DNA of 64,000 nucleotides. Source: Microvelia longipes (taxonomy: Eukaryota > Arthropoda > Insecta > Hemiptera > Veliidae). Positions 21,101 through 35,697 of the stretch are shown here, piece after piece. Each line of letters begins with the position of its first letter. Position 1 is the first letter of the stretch. The notes under the pieces were generated by a model. That model was given only the letters and a program-made list of their open reading frames with translations. It was not told where the DNA came from and did no database searches. The DNA lies in assembly GCA_018340805.1 (NCBI GenBank), contig JACMZG010001913.1, positions 16,690,071 to 16,754,070 on the forward strand. The letters are read 5' to 3'. Position numbers and translations under genes: made by a program.

Positions 21101-24100
21101 TTTACACTGAAGATGCCTGGCTTCGCCACGCGAAACGTCTGTTATTAATGTTTATTTAAATAAAATTTCTATAGGACTGAAGTCTTCATTAATTAACCTA
21201 GAATGATGCTTTATTTTCAAATTTAATATGATCTGAAAGGTAAGGCTTATATAAGAATAAAGCTCAATAAAAACTTCTTGAGGGTTTGTTCAGGAAGGGG
21301 TGTTTAGGAAATTCATTTTAAAGAACTTTAAGTTATCAAATTACTTGTAAACTTTCTTACAAATTGTATTCCTATATCAAGAAATTAGTATAACCCTTTG
21401 TTTTGGAATTAGTTGACTTGTCTAATTTCTTGCTCATGAATGTTTATTTTATAAACTTTATAATTTAGGAAACTGTTTATAGGATAAAGTGGTGTTCATT
21501 ATAAATTTTCTTGAGGCTGAAAAGACAACGTTTGCTAAAGTTTCATGAAATTCACCAGATTTATGCTTCCAACTAGGTTACCAATGTTTTTTGTTGGAAT
21601 AGACTTACTGATATATTAAACCACAGGTTAATTTTAGTACCAAAAATATAATACATACTTGTTATCAACCCCATCTTGTTGGGGTATTAAAAATTGGTCT
21701 TTGATTCTCATTCTGTCCAATTCCTCTTGCCTTTCCAAATCTAACTCCTTCATTTCTCTTTTAAATCTCTCAATTTGACTTTCTCCGTTTGGTTTCATTG
21801 ATTTTCTTCTGTTATTACTTTGTTCTGCTTTCAATTTTGACTTTGACTGAAGATCTTGTGAGTCTAAAAGAAATAATGACACTACAGCTGTTTTATATTT
21901 GTAGAAAGTCTTTAAAATAATTCCAGGTTAATGTGAAATGATAATTTTAGTTACAGTACTTGCTTTGTGAACAATATTCTATTAATTTTTGCAAAGTTTG
22001 TGATACTACAATCGCATCTTAATCATTGATCATCAGTTAATTGTGTAAGGAAAATAGAAGCTATCAAATTTTCAATACAAAATAATGCTGTCATACAAAC
22101 AACTTTGTAAGTATAATTATCTTCAGAACTTTAGTGGAAATTCTTAATGAACCTCAGTTAATTCTTATTTTTGGATGCAAAATAGTTATAGTTTTTTTAT
22201 GAGTGGGTCAGGCCTGCATTGGTATAAAATTCCAGGTTTGGATAATATTTTAGCTGCTGGAGCATCAAAATATAGGATTATCCATGAACAATTCTGAAAC
22301 ATTGGACTACATTTTCTCCAATGTTTGTAATTTTGGCTGCTAAAAGTAGACAACTTTAGCATCAATCTGAAAAATTATTTAAAGATTGTAACACTATCAT
22401 TAAACCAACTAAGCGCCCTCTCTACACACACTTATATTCACAAACACTTTTCAGATTTCACACCAATACAACATGAACACAACTAGACACACATCACAAA
22501 ATAATCTGTACTTGCAATCAGTCACTAGAGAAGTGAAACATGATTCATTAAATATTGAAGTCTTACTCTTTACTTTTCCTCATTTATACTTTAGGTATAT
22601 AGGAAAAGTATTGTGTTTGCAAAAAATCTGAAACTGGGATGTCACCGAAATTATCCGTTTCAGGTGTTTTTAAGGCCTCCTGAGTAGTTTTGTCAAAGTT
22701 GTCTGTATGTATACTGTATGTGTGTGTGGGTCTGTGATCATCGTAGCTCCCTGTGTATTTATGCTAGAAAGTTGAACAGTTTGAACAAAATCCTTTTCCT
22801 ATATACCTTCAGTAGTAGAAGAAAAGTAAAAAAATAACCAATGCACCTAAGGATACCTTCAGTCAGCTACAGGACTCTGTCCTACTATAATATAAAGGAC
22901 CTTCCTTCTCTTTTCACCGGTAATTCATCTCCTTCAATTTATTTGTTCATTGACTTTTTCACCTAATTAAGTAATTTAATTATGTATTTTCGTTTTATTC
23001 TTCTTTCCTTTTCCTTTTTTTATTATTTTTTGTCTTAGTCATTATACTTTGTTGTTTCAGACACTGATGATGGTCTGTAAGACCGAAAGTCGGCTTTGTT
23101 TAATATTTCAAGTTATTGTGGAGAGACTGTTTTCTTACTAAATTCTGTAAATTTTTGAAAGTTAGATGTAAAATTGGCTTGTAAAAGTTTCTACAAACAT
23201 AAATGAAAGTCTAAGATTACCTACTTATTTCATGCATTTGAGCCCGTGTAATTCCTATATCTTTAGGAAAATTCATCTTCTCTAAGATAGTTAACGGAAT
23301 TATTTCCGGAGGCTGTGAAAAAACTGTTCTTATTACTTCGTACTTAAATTGATTTCCAAATCTAAAAGTGTTGAAAGATGGTATTTAGCAACAATTCTAG
23401 GGTCAGTGGGAGAGAGCACAAAAGTAAAATTTTTCAATTTTTTTATACGATTAAAGTATTTCTAAGGCAGGTTTAAATATGATGTTATTTAAACATCATA
23501 TTTTTTTCTAAAATGAGCAAATAATGGGATTTTTAGTCTCTAGTTGATAAAATAAACATATTTTATTCTTGTACACTTTGTCTAAACCACTCTTTTCCCC
23601 AGTTCAAGAGATTTTTAATTACTTTGTGTAACATTGTAGAGACATGCTGAAGTGCCAAAAATTATCAGTTTTTCCAACTTCTAGCAACAATAGCTTAAAG
23701 TTTTGATTATTGAATGTATAAAAATGTTAGGGTTTCCTTTAAGGCCAATGATAAGGGAATTTTTTTCCGTTCTTGGCCAAACCTTTAATCATCTCTTACT
23801 TTCTCCAATGCCCTATCATAAAAATTACAAAAAAAATTAATGCAAATTTTTGGGTAGTAGTTCCATAATATTTAACATAACCATGTTATACGAGTATATT
23901 ATATACTATGTTATAATAGTTCGTACTTTAGGAAATTTATTCAGCTTTCCAACGAGACCTAATTCATATGTTTAGCTTGTACAGTTTTACATCTATTAAC
24001 AATTTTATGATGCAAGGTCACATAATATTTAAAATTTTTCAATTTTTTTATACGATTAAAGCATTTCTTAGGCCTTACTTAACCGAATGTAAAAACCTCT

Positions 24101-27100
24101 TAACTTAAGTCAAAACTATCATTAAATAAAATAAATGAGTAAAAATACATTATGAATAAATCCAAATTTTTATCAATTTGATTAAATAATAATTATAATA
24201 ATGACTTGTATGCTTTTTCACGCCGACCCTAGAATTCTTCAGATAGTGTTCTACTTCTTCCTATACTGTTAGAAATATATTTTTCATTATTGCTTCTCTA
24301 TCTTCATAAAATGTCGTCTTTTCAGTACATACAGATTCCAAAAATCGGAAAAAAATTGTGTCTGGATGCACGCAATCCATTACAAAAGAAATTTGCAAAA
24401 TTACTTTTAGTGAATTTCCTTTAGGAAAAAATTGCCAATAAGATAGGCGTCATGGTGAGAGTCAAACCTCGGATCTGGTTATAATTAAAAAAAAAGTTGA
24501 TTTATTTTGTAATCAGTATTTTGTCTGACCATCAGTTAAATTTACTTAGTTTATATCCAGACGGTGTACAATGTTATGTTTATTAACTAGTTATTAGGGA
24601 GTGAAAAGTGTTTCCTATTATTGGGTTATTAGAGCCAATTATACCAATTTTTTCAGGGAGTGGTATTCTTTGAATTTATACAGGTGACCGATCAATTTTT
24701 TGCAATTTTCCCAGGGGTGGCACCCCCAAAATTTATAAGGGAGACCCGACCAAAAAAAAGTATTTATTGGTCCTAAATCCGTTTCAGGTCAAAAGAATTT
24801 GTTTTGAGCAATAAAACTTTTTTTAAAATTTTTTTATGAAGTTAAACACATAAATTCCTTGGCTTCACCTCGGGAGTTAAATACTTTGGTTCCCTCGGCT
24901 TATGCCTTAGGAACCAACTAACTGCTCAGGGAAATAATTGCATTCTTTACTCCCTTGTTGCATAAATAACTATTATCTTCTTGAAGTATTTTTTTAGTAA
25001 ACATGGAATGGTTTTTGCTTGATTTTCGATATGAATTTTTTCAGTACGTAATATGTGTTTTAATTTGCTATTAAAAGAGGGTTTAATTTGCATTAAAAAT
25101 GGGTTTTAATATGAATATTTTATTTGCTATTAAATCTGATTGTGTAAAGGCCATAGAAAAAAACTGCCTTCAATGACGTGGATCCGTTTTTATTTTATAT
25201 CTAATTTCAAATTAAATTAAACAAGGCCACTGGAGGAATCATACTCTTGTTTTAGAATATAGCACTTTTTTTACAAACCTAATGAAATTTTTATGAAAGT
25301 TTCATTAATGATTGAATCAAATTTTAATGAAACTTGGCGTTTCAAACATTAAAAAAATTATTATTATTTTTTTTACCCTCCTTTTAGTTTTTTGTAGTCC
25401 CCCGTTTCTTAGTCCCTAAATATAATAATAGAAATAAAAAATAAAATGTTTTTATAGTCCAAATTAATAAAAGTATTAAAACATTTTATAACTAATAGTA
25501 TTTCTATATTATTATTTCGTTCAAACGTGGGGTTTGGCAGGGGGTTCAACCCCCCCCCCCCCTCCATGAAAAATATCTTGTGAACAGTTGGGGTCAAACC
25601 TCTTACTAAACACTGCATGCGAACGTATACCTTAAGTAGGGGGCCAATATTGAGGGGGGTAAGGGAGGAAAATAATTTATTTTAGAACTTTTTATCACAT
25701 ACTTCAATTTTTGTGAGAAATGGGAAATTTTTATAAAGATTAACATTTTGTCAAATTTTCAAAATTAGACTTAGTTCCCTCTTGGCAAATTTTTGAAAAA
25801 GTTTGCTTTTTTGGAACAAGGTTCATGGTACAAACTTTTATTTCAATAAATGATCATTTTAAAATTAGCAGAACTTTTTATGAAGAAAGACTTTGTCTCA
25901 AAAAAATATTTTTTTCCATATACATATTAATATTTTTTTTCCCATAGGCAAGCCCATTCGGGGATATAATTTATAAGAAATATTTCAGATATTATTTTAT
26001 AATAAATTCTTTTGTTAGCTGAACAACTATACTAACATTTGATAAAATTGTTCTGTTAAAAACGCTAATTCACTATACTTAGTACAATCTTGATATTCTT
26101 CATCAAATATCTCTAAATTGTGTGGTATTCTATTTTCCATGCTCTTATCATTAGTTTGTATTCCATAAGTAGACACATTGCCTGCAGTAAATAGTACATC
26201 ATAGCTGGAACTTTCTTTAGAGGAATTCGTAAAAAAAGATGGAGAATTTATTATTTGCATTCCGGTAATCAAATCAACGAGTGATACAAGCCCGCACATC
26301 ATTCCTGTAAATGATATTTACATTGAATTTATTTATGATAAAACATTTATTACTTAAAATAAAGCTGCTCCTATTCCCTCCCAGGTGCAGATCCAAAGGT
26401 AGAGGGTAATCGCTCCCCCCCAGGAACCTCAAAAAAGGGAAAAAAGAAAGGAAGAAGGAAAAAATTTTTATACAGGGTGTTCCATATAAAGTGTCCACCA
26501 AAGAAAGAGATGATAGTACCCCCCAAGAGAGTCAAAAAATGTCCTATCATGTAAACCTCAATCTCCAACCGTTTTCCCACTAGGTCAAATTTAATATTTT
26601 TTAAAATTATTTGACCTCGCATCATAAAATCATTAATAGCTCTTAAACTGTTCAAGCTAGAAAGATAAAATTGGTCTATTAACTATGTTAAATATTTTGG
26701 AACTACTACCCTGTATTTGCAATATTTTTTTTTTTTTGCAAAAATTGGAATTTTGATGGTAGATCATTGGAGTAAGAGATGAGCAAAAGATTAGCCAAGA
26801 ACGGAAAAAACTTTTCTCCATACATAAACTTTTAAACATTTTTATACATTTAATAATCTTTCTAGAAGTTGGAAAACTGATAATTTTTGTCGTAGTATAA
26901 AAGTGAAAATAATGTGTTATTTAAACATCATATTTTTTTCTAAAATGAGCAAATAATGGGATTTTTAGTCTCTAGTTGATAAAATAAACATATTTTATTC
27001 TTGTACACTTTTGTCTAAACCACTCTTTTCCCCAGTTTAAGAGATTTTTAATAACTTTGTGTTACATTGTAGAGATATGCTGAAGTGCCAAAAATTATCA

Positions 27101-30100
27101 GTTTTTCCAACTTCTAGCAACAATAGCTTAAAGTTTTGATTATTGAATGTATAAAAATGTTAGGGTTTCCTTTAAGGCCAATGACAAGGGAATTTTTTCC
27201 CGTTCTTGGCCAAACCTTTAATCATCTCTTACTTTCTCCAATGCCCTATCATAAAAATTTCAAAAAAAAATTAATGCAAATTTTTGGGTAGTAGTTTCAT
27301 AATATTTAACATAACCATGTTATACGAGTATATTATATACTATGTTATAATAGTTCGTACTTTAGGAAATTTATTCAGCTTTCCAACGAGAATAAAATAA
27401 TTCATATGTTTAGCTTGAACAGTTTTACATCTATTAACAATTTTATGATGCAAGGTCACATAATATTTAAAATTATTAAATTTGAACTGGTTGGAAATTG
27501 GGGTTTTTATTGTCGGGCAACATTTTCCAAAAATAAACTCTTAACTCAAACTTCCGCTTGATCCTATAGCCATAATCCTAACATGATCTTTAGAAGAGCT
27601 TTGCCTCCCACCGTTAAATCTGTCTATGATTCCAACTTTGACCAATCATTTTAGAGCATCCAATTGTCGTTACTGCGGATATATAGATGCTTTTGTGAAT
27701 TTACTTAAAGCCTGTTATTTAAAGCTGCTATTGAAGATTTTCTTTATTTACTCATCCACTAATACATTTTCTGATAAGCTTTTATCCAGATTAATAAAGT
27801 TAAAATCAAACCTCTAGGAGAATCAGCTCTTCTTGATTTAATATTGTTTATAATATCTTGAGGTAAAGGTATTCTTTCCGTATCTTTATACATGTTTTCA
27901 GATTCCTCTATCATTTCATTAAAACAAATAAAGAATTCATCTCTAGAGTAGCCATACACTAAAACAAGTAAAATGTGCTCTTTCAGCAAGAATCTTAAGT
28001 TACAGGTCATAGTTTTAACATATATATATATAGAGAAATAATACAATTATTTACTCTCTTGATGCATAAATAACTATTATAACCTTTCAGGAAGGTTAAA
28101 ATTCTAAAGCCTAAGAATAAATTGATTTGATATTGAAGTTAAAAGGACAAACCTGATATAGTTTTAATAAGTTGATCGAACCAAATGCAAATAGTTTTTA
28201 AATTCTCGTTGGAAACACCTGTGGATTGTCCTCGCCTTAATATATCTGATAATACGTCTAAATACCAGAATGAAGTCATGTTTTCATTGTGGTTTTCTCT
28301 TTTCATAATATCACCTAAGTAACTTAAGAAGGAATTGTTAATATTATCTATTTAACAATTAAAACTGTTTACAATTTAACACCCAAGTCTTTCATCTATC
28401 CATAAAGATATATTACTAGAAAGGCCTTACCCTGTCTCAATACATTGAGAGGCTTGAAACTTCTTCTTGAGGTTTTCAGGGTCTCTGTGTAACCTTATAG
28501 TGTTAAGGTTATATTGTTACTACTATCGTTTTGTTGCTCATTGGTTTTGTTATGTATTGTATACGTTCTTTTATATTAGTAATTTCGCACTGTTGATTAT
28601 ATTAATAATCAGGTTACTTATATTATATTAGTAAATGATAATACTTATATCAATAACCTTTTATCCTCCTGGGCATGAGGTTAAACTGCATCCACTGGTA
28701 CCTGTATTATGCAGAGTACCGGGTCTGGTCAGAGCAAGTGCTACGGTGCTTGACGGGAAGAGAAGCGTTCCCGGCCCACTCTAGCTAATCCCGTGTCTGT
28801 TTGGCTCTATGACACAGCCAATCGTGCTTAAGGTCCGTAGGCCCGGCAGTCATATAGTGGTAGAAAACGGAGGAGATACTAAATACATCAAATATTAGAC
28901 TGTCAAGAGGAGTGATGGGGGGGGGGGCATTTTTACCAATGTGTTGTTTAATATATTTTTACTAAAGTTCTTGGAGGTGAGGCTGAGAGCATGTCGATGT
29001 CAAACTCCTGAGGCGCCTTTGTCAATGGGCACATCGAGGAGTCAGGCTGATAGGATTGCTGCAAGAAATAGAAGTAAAGTGCTTTTTTACTGGGGTTACA
29101 CAGAGCCCCGAAAAGGTGTTTCGAGCTTCTCAATGTATTGAGATAGAGTGTGCTTTCTCAACTAATATATCTCTATATGAAATGCCTTTTTGAATCAATA
29201 AATTCTCCAGGTTCGTATAAGAATGCATCAAAATTGACCCGCAATGCACTCAAATTTGAATGTAACGTCATTTTGATTATTCTAGAACTCTTAAAAAATC
29301 ACTCCCTTTAAAAATTAATACAAAATTATAACAATAAATTTTTGATGAAATATTTTCTTGATAAATAGGACAAAAATGTCCGGTACATAAGATACAAATT
29401 AACATTATTTAAAAACGTTAATAAACGTTAGCTTATATTTATGCAAGTACTTCATTATTTTAATTAATATTAGCTAGATCGCTAGATGTTGTGTAAACAT
29501 ATCAGCACTATATGTGACAGGAAACCGCTTGAATAATAAACTTACTGTATAGCTTCTTTAGGTGACATGGCTTCAAAATCAGGATAAATTAAATCTTCTG
29601 GCATTTCAATAAGAGGAAATTCCCCAACAACAGCGTACAACCTAGAGTTATCCACTGATATATCTATTGGGTCCAGTATGGTAATAGGTCGCTTTGTCGA
29701 TGATCTTATCACAACTGAATCTACGTCGAATTCTTGATCCGTAGGAATCGGAATCGGTGGCTCTAAAAAAAATTGTTCAAAATTGATAATAAATTGTATT
29801 ACAATGTGTGTTTGTGTGTTGTTTATGTGTTATGTGTTTTATAATTGTTTCTTTTTATAAATTTTTGCCTTATTTGTATTTTATACTTTTTGTAATTGGA
29901 CCTTTGGTCTGTTTTTATAAATAAAAAAATAAAATAATATTCAAATCGGATATTGTTAGATTATAAGTTGTGTTCTTTTATTTATGTCAACACTGATATT
30001 AGATTCTGTTGCTATTGATACCAATAATTGTTGTTATAATGAAAATATATATTTATGTTGCTTAGTCTTGTATGAACAATGTAATGTGGTGTTATTATTA

Positions 30101-33100
30101 CTAAGTATTATTAGTTATGCATTCGTGGTCAATTTCTATCAGGTATGGGCCGCTTCCTGGTGAGTTCGTTCCAGTTTAATTATTTATTTTAAGAAATTTA
30201 TCAAAATTTCAATATTTTGTTTTGTTTACAAACTTTAAAAAGTTTTGTTATTTGACAGATATTGGAAATAATAAAAAACATTTAAAAAAAAAATGAGTTC
30301 TTCCAATTCTGTTAATATTGAGAAGCTATAAGCGGTAGAAGCAACTATAGTGAGTGGAAGTTTGCTATGAAAGCTCTCTTACAGTTAGATGACTTGTGGG
30401 AAGTTGTGCAAGGATCTGAACAAGATTCTAAGAAAGATCAAAAAGCACTTTCTAAAATCATTTTTATCAGTAGAAAAGATAAACTATTCATTGAAAAGTT
30501 GTAATACCTCTCAAGAGGCATGTTCAGCTTTAGAAAAAGCGTTTGAGGACTCGGGGTTAACTAGGAAAGTTGGTCTTTTAAGAATGTTAATGACAACTAA
30601 GTTAGATATGTGCACATCGGTAGAGGACTATTGCGATAAAATCTTAACAACAGCTCATAAGTTATCTGAAATGGGACTTAATGTAGGTGATGAGTGGATT
30701 GGAACTTTGTTACTAGCTGGCTTACCGATACGTATAAAAACTATGATAATGGGTATTGAAAGTTCGGGCATCAAAATAACTGGTGACTCAATCAAAGTTA
30801 AGTTACTGCAGGACGTTAAGCTCGATAGCAGGATAGTGTTTTGTCGGGGGAAGGAGATTCTGCCTTGTACTCGAAATATAATAAAAATCGAAATTGGAAA
30901 CCTCGACGCTGCTTCACGTGTGGTAGTACTTCGCATCTTAATATTACCAATGTGATTCTGTAAAGAAAAATTTCAGGGAAAAATTCTCGCAATAATGGTC
31001 AAAATAATAAAACGTTTATGGCTAATAAGTCTTTAACCAAAGATAGAGACACATCGTGGTATTTAAGACTCATGTGCTTCTACTCACATTACCAACAATA
31101 GTTCACTGTTAAAAAATATTGAACCCAAAGAAAAATTTTAATATAATAACAGCGAACAATAGTGATTTAACGGTCAAATCGGTGGTAATGCGATAATTGA
31201 TTTGCGTATAAATGGGCAGTCACGCCCTAGAGAGGCCGAGCGTGTTTTACATGCCCCCGATGCCGCTGTTAATTTACTCTCAGTAAGTAAAATTGTCGAG
31301 AAGGGGGCATCGCGTGAGTGTTTGATAGACGCGGTGCGCGTATGTTTGACTCTTGCGAACGAGAATTGTCGCGAATGCATGTTGTGAGAAACGGCATATA
31401 TAAATATCGAAACCATGTGTAATCGGGACAATAGCGTGTATCAATTCTGAAAGATAAATTTTAATACATCGAAGACTAGGGACATTTGAATAGATATAGC
31501 ATGCAAAGTGACTAATATGTCAATCGGTATTGAAGGAGACATAAGGACGCGTGATCCTTGTGTTCATCTGTTTGAAGGAAAACAGGAGTAGAGGTTTTTA
31601 AACCAAGTAAAACTCGAACTTAATTCAAGTCTTAGAGCTGGTTCACACTTGATCTCTGTGGGCCTATGGAAACTGCCTTCGATGGCTGGTAGTAGGTACT
31701 TCCTTACTTTTATAGACGATTTTTCTAGGACGATTTTTTGTTTACTTCCTAGCAGAGAAAACGGAAGTTTTTAATGCTTTTTCAGATTTCAAAGAGTTCG
31801 TTGAGACTCAGACAGGTAAGAAAATTAAAAAGGTTCGGTCTGATGATATAGTATAAATTATTATGAAAAAACATTTTTAAGAAACGGTTTTTTTACATAA
31901 TCAACAACAACAGTAACCACACCCCAACAGAATGGTGTTAGTGAGAGGGCAAATAGAACTATTGTGGATAAAGCCTGTGTATGTTGTTAGATGCTGGGTT
32001 GCCAAAGAAATATTGGGCGGAAGCAACAATACTGCCGTCTACCTTATCAACAGGTCTCTCCCACCAAAGCCATTGATGGTAAAACTCCGTATGAAGCATG
32101 GTTTGGTGAGAAACCTGATTTATCACATCTTAGAGTTTTGTGTTGTGAAGCTATGGCTCAAGTCCCTAAACAGTTACGTAAGAAATGGGATCCAAAATCA
32201 CAAAAACTGATATTTGTGGGTTATTCTGACTCGGTGAAAGGTTACCGGTTAATTGACCTAAAACTAAAAATATAATTTTTAGTTAGAGATGTCAAGTTTT
32301 TTGAAGTCATTTAAGAACTAGCTCTGAAGTTACCAATATTTATCAGACAAAAAATAAAATTCTAGCAGTAAAGTTAAAAGTCAACCTACCAACTGAAGTA
32401 ACTATACCTTTAGAGAATCATCCTAAGAATGACACAGAATGTGATAATGCAATGAGTACTCACAGCTGGACATCGTCACCTGACTCGAGTTCCGAATCTG
32501 GTTCTCAACGCATTAGACGACGAAGAACAGGATTATGAGCAGAAACAAGCAGGATGATGATAATGAAGAATTTTTAGATATAGCTAAGTGAAAGTGGACA
32601 AAATGAAGTTGAAGAACAAATTCAAAATAATGAAATTGAACAAAATGTGGTTGAAGGACAGGTTCAAAATTGATTGAAATCAGTCCAGTCTAGGTCAGGC
32701 AGGGTAATTAATAAACCGTATATTTGAATGATTATGAAATTTATTCAGCCTTTTTGTTTGATAGATGGAAAAGAAGATCCTAAGACTTTTAAAGAAGCCT
32801 CAGAGAGTAAAGAGTGGAAATTAGCGATACAAAACGAATTGAATTCTCATATTGAACTTGGAACTTGGACACCAGTTGAAATCCCTTTTGGAAAAACTGC
32901 TATTGGTACAAGGTGGGTTTTTAGAACGAAAGGAGATGGAACGAAGAAAGCTAGGCTAGTAGCTAAAGGTTTCCAATATCAAGAAGAAGATCCATTAAGA
33001 AGGTCTATACTCTCCCGTGGCGAGAATGTCTACCATACGAACCTTATTGGTGCGTGCACTTCAAGAGGATTGGGACATTTTTCAGATGGATGTTGCCTAC

Positions 33101-35656
33101 TGCTTCCTTAATGGAGAGGTAGAATCAGAAGTTTACATTAAAATACCTGACGGTTTGAAGGTTGATAAAAAGTGTTAAAACTTTAAAACTTAAAAGAGCA
33201 CTGTATGGCCTGAGAGAAAGCCCTAAGTGCTGGAACAATAAATTTAATGAGATCATGACAAAACTTGGCTGTAGAAGATTCTCAATCAGATTTTTGTTTT
33301 ATATTTCAAAGACAATTGTGTGGTTAATTGTGTTTTGTTGATGATCTGCTAATAAACAGGAGATAAAATATGGTTAAATCTCTAATTGAAGGTCTTAAAA
33401 AGAAATTTAACGCTAAAGAAATTGGTTCAGTTAAAAGTTTTCTAGGCATGGAAATTTCAAGAGGTGAAGATGTTTTAAAATTTTCTCAAAAGAGTATATT
33501 GATAAATTTAGAAACGTTTAAGATGCAAGAGGAAAAGAGGAGCTAGTACACCCATGGAAGTGGGTGATTATCAAAATATAAAGGAGATGTGGTAACTGAA
33601 GTTCCTTAATAGACAATTAAATTGGATCCTTAATGTACTTCAAGGCCAGATATTATGTTTTCAACCTCCTATTTAAGTAGAGTTTTGGATCGTCCAACAT
33701 CATCATCTTGGAAAAGCTGCTAAAAGGATTTAAGATATTTGAGATCTACAAGATATTTTGGACTAGTTTATCAGAAAGGTTAATAAGAAGTTAGAGGCTT
33801 TCTCCGATGCTGACTGGGGCGGGACAAGACCGATCACAAAAGTACAAGCGGATCAATTATCCTTTATGGTGGTAATCCAGTTAACTGGTTTTCAAAAAAA
33901 CCAAAGCTCTGTTGCCCTATCAACAGCGGAAGCAGAGTATATTGCTTGCATTCCATATCAGCCCAAGATATTATAAATTTAAAAGGGAGTTCTGAATGAT
34001 TTTGGTGAGGAGGAGGCTCACACCTACTCTTCATATGGATTAATATGAGTGCAATTTCCATGTCTACTAGTTATGAAAACTCTAAGCGTGGAAAAACATC
34101 AATATCAAAATGCACTATATAAAAGATTTAACATCTAAAAATTTCTGGCGCGGTGGTCCGCATGTCGGCGAATTTCCTTTGTGTGCGTGTTCCGTGCCTT
34201 TTACATTATATAAGTTTACAAAACTTAAATAAATAATTTCGCCGCGGTTTCCGCTTGTCGGGCGAATTTCATTTAGAATGCGTGTTTCCGTGCTAAACAA
34301 CCCAATCTTGCTTATGCAAGAACCATGCCCATTGCGTGTTCCGGTTCATTGCTGTCAAGCACTTGCTCGTGAACTCATTTTGTCTGAATTTTGCCAAAGA
34401 AATGCGCATAATTATCTAGTTGGTTGTACAAAACTATGCCTCTAAAATTAGAAGTACGCACTATTTATTTGCACTAGTTTAAAGCTTAGTTACTTATCTT
34501 TAAGCTTAGTCAGTTATCTCTTAAAGGTTTTAGCGCATTTCCTTTGGAAATATACAGACAAAATGAGTTACGAGCAGTGCTTGACAGCATTGAACCGGAA
34601 CCACGCAATGGGCCATGGTTCTTGCATAAGCAAGATATGGGTTGTTTAGCACGAAACCACGCATTCTAAATGAAATTCGCCCGACAGCGGACCACCGCGG
34701 CGAAATATTTTATTTAGTAGTTGTAAACTTATATAATGTAAAAGGCACGGAAAAACCACGCATCCAAAGGAAATTCGCCCGACATGCGGACCACCGCGCC
34801 AGAATTATTTTTTAGTTGTAAACTTATATTAGGTAAAAAAACGATAAAAAATTATTTGACCCTACTAGGAATTTTGAACCCAGGTACTCTGGGTTTGAGA
34901 GCTCGCATCCAAAGGAAATTCGCCGGAACATGCGGACCACGCGCAGAATTATTTTCTAGTTGTAAACTTATATTAGTAAAAAAAAAAAAAAAAAACGATA
35001 AACAAATTATCGACCCTTCCAGGATGGTGAACCCAGCGTACCCTGGAGTTTGAGTGGTCGTATGACTCCGGACCACTGCCATTCAACTCAGAGGCCCAAA
35101 AAATTGAAAACGACACCCTACTCGAAATTTTAATTTTCAAACGACCGTAATGTTGGTTTTCTATAATTTTTGTGGTTTTTTCGACTTTTGGTAACTTCTT
35201 AAGTGGTCGTATCGACTTCGGACCGGTTTCATTCGATTCAGCGCCCAAAAATTACATAGAAAACGACACCCTACTCGAAATTTATTTTTTATCGACCTAA
35301 ATTTTGGTTTGGTAATTTACAATGGTTTTTTTCGATTTTAGGTCACTTAGAGTGGTCGTATCGACTTCGGACAGTTTCATTCGATTCAGCGTCTCAAAAA
35401 AATAAATATTTGACCTTTTTTTCGCGGCAAAAAATATTAACCCTGTGAATTTGCTGGTTTTTTGAAAATTTCGCTGACTCAGCAAACCGGGGTTAATGAC
35501 GTCACAAAAACCTGGTTTTCAATTAGGGTTCGTGTCCTCCCGAAGGTTGATTTTTGTACCAAGTTTGGTTAAAAATATTAATCCGTTCGCAAGATAGAGT
35601 TTTACAAGAAAGTGTCTAGAAATACATATATATATATATATATGTAATATATATAG

Positions 35657-35697
<41 letters not shown>

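Noticed and set aside
26274..26655. Minus-strand ORFs of 75 and 94 codons
   Set aside because: They overlap the ACAGGGTGTTCC repeat and the intron side of an acceptor, with no conserved content.
28941..29141. Opposed ORFs of about 60 codons on both strands
   Set aside because: They lie in the dispersed ACACAGAG repeat, and a relative at 5.1 kb is not open.
29160..29545. Search for a missing small exon between exons 2 and 3 of the minus-strand gene
   Set aside because: No AG...GT-bounded segment of suitable length with convincing coding content was found.
30655..31431. Minus-strand ORFs inside the copia element
   Set aside because: They are shadows of the gag and integrase reading on the plus strand.
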